From Mastigias papua (lineage: Eukaryota; Cnidaria; Scyphozoa; Rhizostomeae; Mastigiidae): 64,000 nucleotides of DNA. Of this stretch, positions 63,452-64,000 are shown piece by piece. Position 1 is the first letter of the stretch; the number at the start of each line of letters is the position of its first letter. The notes under the pieces were generated by a model. The model ran no database searches, was not told the DNA's origin, and saw only the letters and a list, made by a program, of their open reading frames with translations. The position numbers were made by a program, and so were the translations under genes. Location of the stretch: contig OZ025281.1 of assembly GCA_964019165.1 (NCBI GenBank), forward strand, positions 18,501 to 82,500. The letters run 5' to 3'.

Positions 63452-64000
63452 TATTTACCAACCCACCATTTATCGATCTTGCACGCATATGTACGCTTCT
63501 GACTGTTGGCCACACACTGACACTCAACATAATAAACATTAATTGCTGCAACCTGAGTTTTGTGATTATGTTACAATCTCCTATATAGTTTTGCTTTATG
63601 AGCCTTATTTCTTATGCACTTTTTTCTTATAAAACACATGTCTAAGTACAGTGTCAACTCATGGCTATCAATCCACGCCTTTGTGAGTTTTCCTGGTATC
63701 ATAACAACAGAATTTACTCTCACTCCCTCCCCATACAGATAAACCATTTCGTCGATCAAGCACAGCGGTTGAACCGGGCTCATTTCAGGGAAACATGTGA
63801 AAGTTGTTCGAAATATACTTCACATGCCGTAGAACAAAACTTCAGGACACTGAGCAAACCCCTGTATCCCCCATGTTCATTCAGCTGAGCAGAGACGGTC
63901 AAACTAAACTATACGTCACTTACCGCGCCGTAGACAAGGATGGTTTCACTGCATTATGGACCAAATCCCGTTTAAACAGTTGTTACCGAATATGAACATC
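63452..64000. other. Unclassified DNA at the right edge
   Basis: Several short frames overlap on both strands (for example minus 63,571-63,783 and plus 63,804-63,995), but none shows a domain I can name. The minus-strand one could in principle be upstream LINE sequence or a host exon; neither is supported. The window ends here without a boundary signal. Confidence 0.45.

Noticed and set aside
63571..63783. 70-codon minus-strand frame upstream of the minus-strand LINE fragment, with a basic carboxy end
   Set aside because: It might be the endonuclease-RT linker of a LINE or a host exon, but no diagnostic motif is present and the reverse-transcriptase palm that should follow is absent.

Overview
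The window looks like animal nuclear DNA, with no confident host gene. About 55-56 kb of it (position 1 to about 56.3 kb) is one continuous tandem-repeat domain with a period near 90-92 bp. The last 7.7 kb is ordinary AT-rich DNA carrying two broken non-LTR retrotransposon ends and two small minisatellites. The evidence for a metazoan is eukaryotic satellite architecture, CR1/L2/jockey-like LINE carboxy-terminal reverse-transcriptase fragments, a tRNA-derived SINE scrap, and degenerate (CCCTAA)n telomere-type tracts. The wording of the LINE fragment at 59.5-60.0 kb resembles elements I associate with cnidarians, especially anthozoans. That placement is from memory and weak.

Layout of the array, by diagnostic words of each ~90-bp unit: family A (1-3.85 kb), B3 (3.85-4.75), B1 (4.75-10.48), B2 (10.48-30.4, with a B1 island at 13.8-15.5), B1 (30.4-31.85), a near-uniform 91-bp block D1 (31.85-34.13), B1 (34.1-40.5), B3 (40.5-42.8), C (42.8-45.0), a near-uniform 92-bp block D2 of about 69 copies (45.04-51.39), C again (51.4-52.1), then A again (52.1-55.4). 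The families are therefore arranged as nested, roughly mirror-ordered layers, all in the same orientation. The old, degenerate A family is outermost and the homogeneous, apparently recent arrays are inside. Higher-order structure is visible: a 270-bp trimer at 21.4-22.0 kb, a two-unit cassette that recurs nine times, and paralogous multi-unit segments 2.7, 33.8 and 53.5 kb apart.

The + strand of the whole domain is strongly A-rich and T-poor (one B1 consensus unit of 91 bases counts as roughly 51 A, 17 G, 12 T, 11 C). Differences between copies are dominated by A<->C exchanges rather than transitions, which is unusual and is the most interesting observation here. It may reflect either a mutational process or a base-calling artefact. 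The array is interrupted by only a few foreign pieces: (AT)46, (CAT)11, a 109-bp T-rich insert at 5.87 kb, a 116-bp structured insert at 16.67 kb, and a ~50-bp tRNA-SINE fragment at 39.67 kb. Two telomere-like tracts sit in the C family.

The many long minus-strand reading frames across the array (up to 221 codons) are judged to be artefacts. A 90-bp unit is 30 codons, and the complement of an A-rich strand reads as hydrophobic Leu/Phe/Tyr/Ser text. After the array come an ~25-bp minisatellite (56.08-56.33 kb), a 56-bp minisatellite (57.09-57.62 kb), a 5'-truncated + strand LINE with a clear 3' hairpin and (AATCA)n-like tail (59.47-60.17 kb), and a 5'-truncated minus-strand LINE (62.66-63.45 kb).
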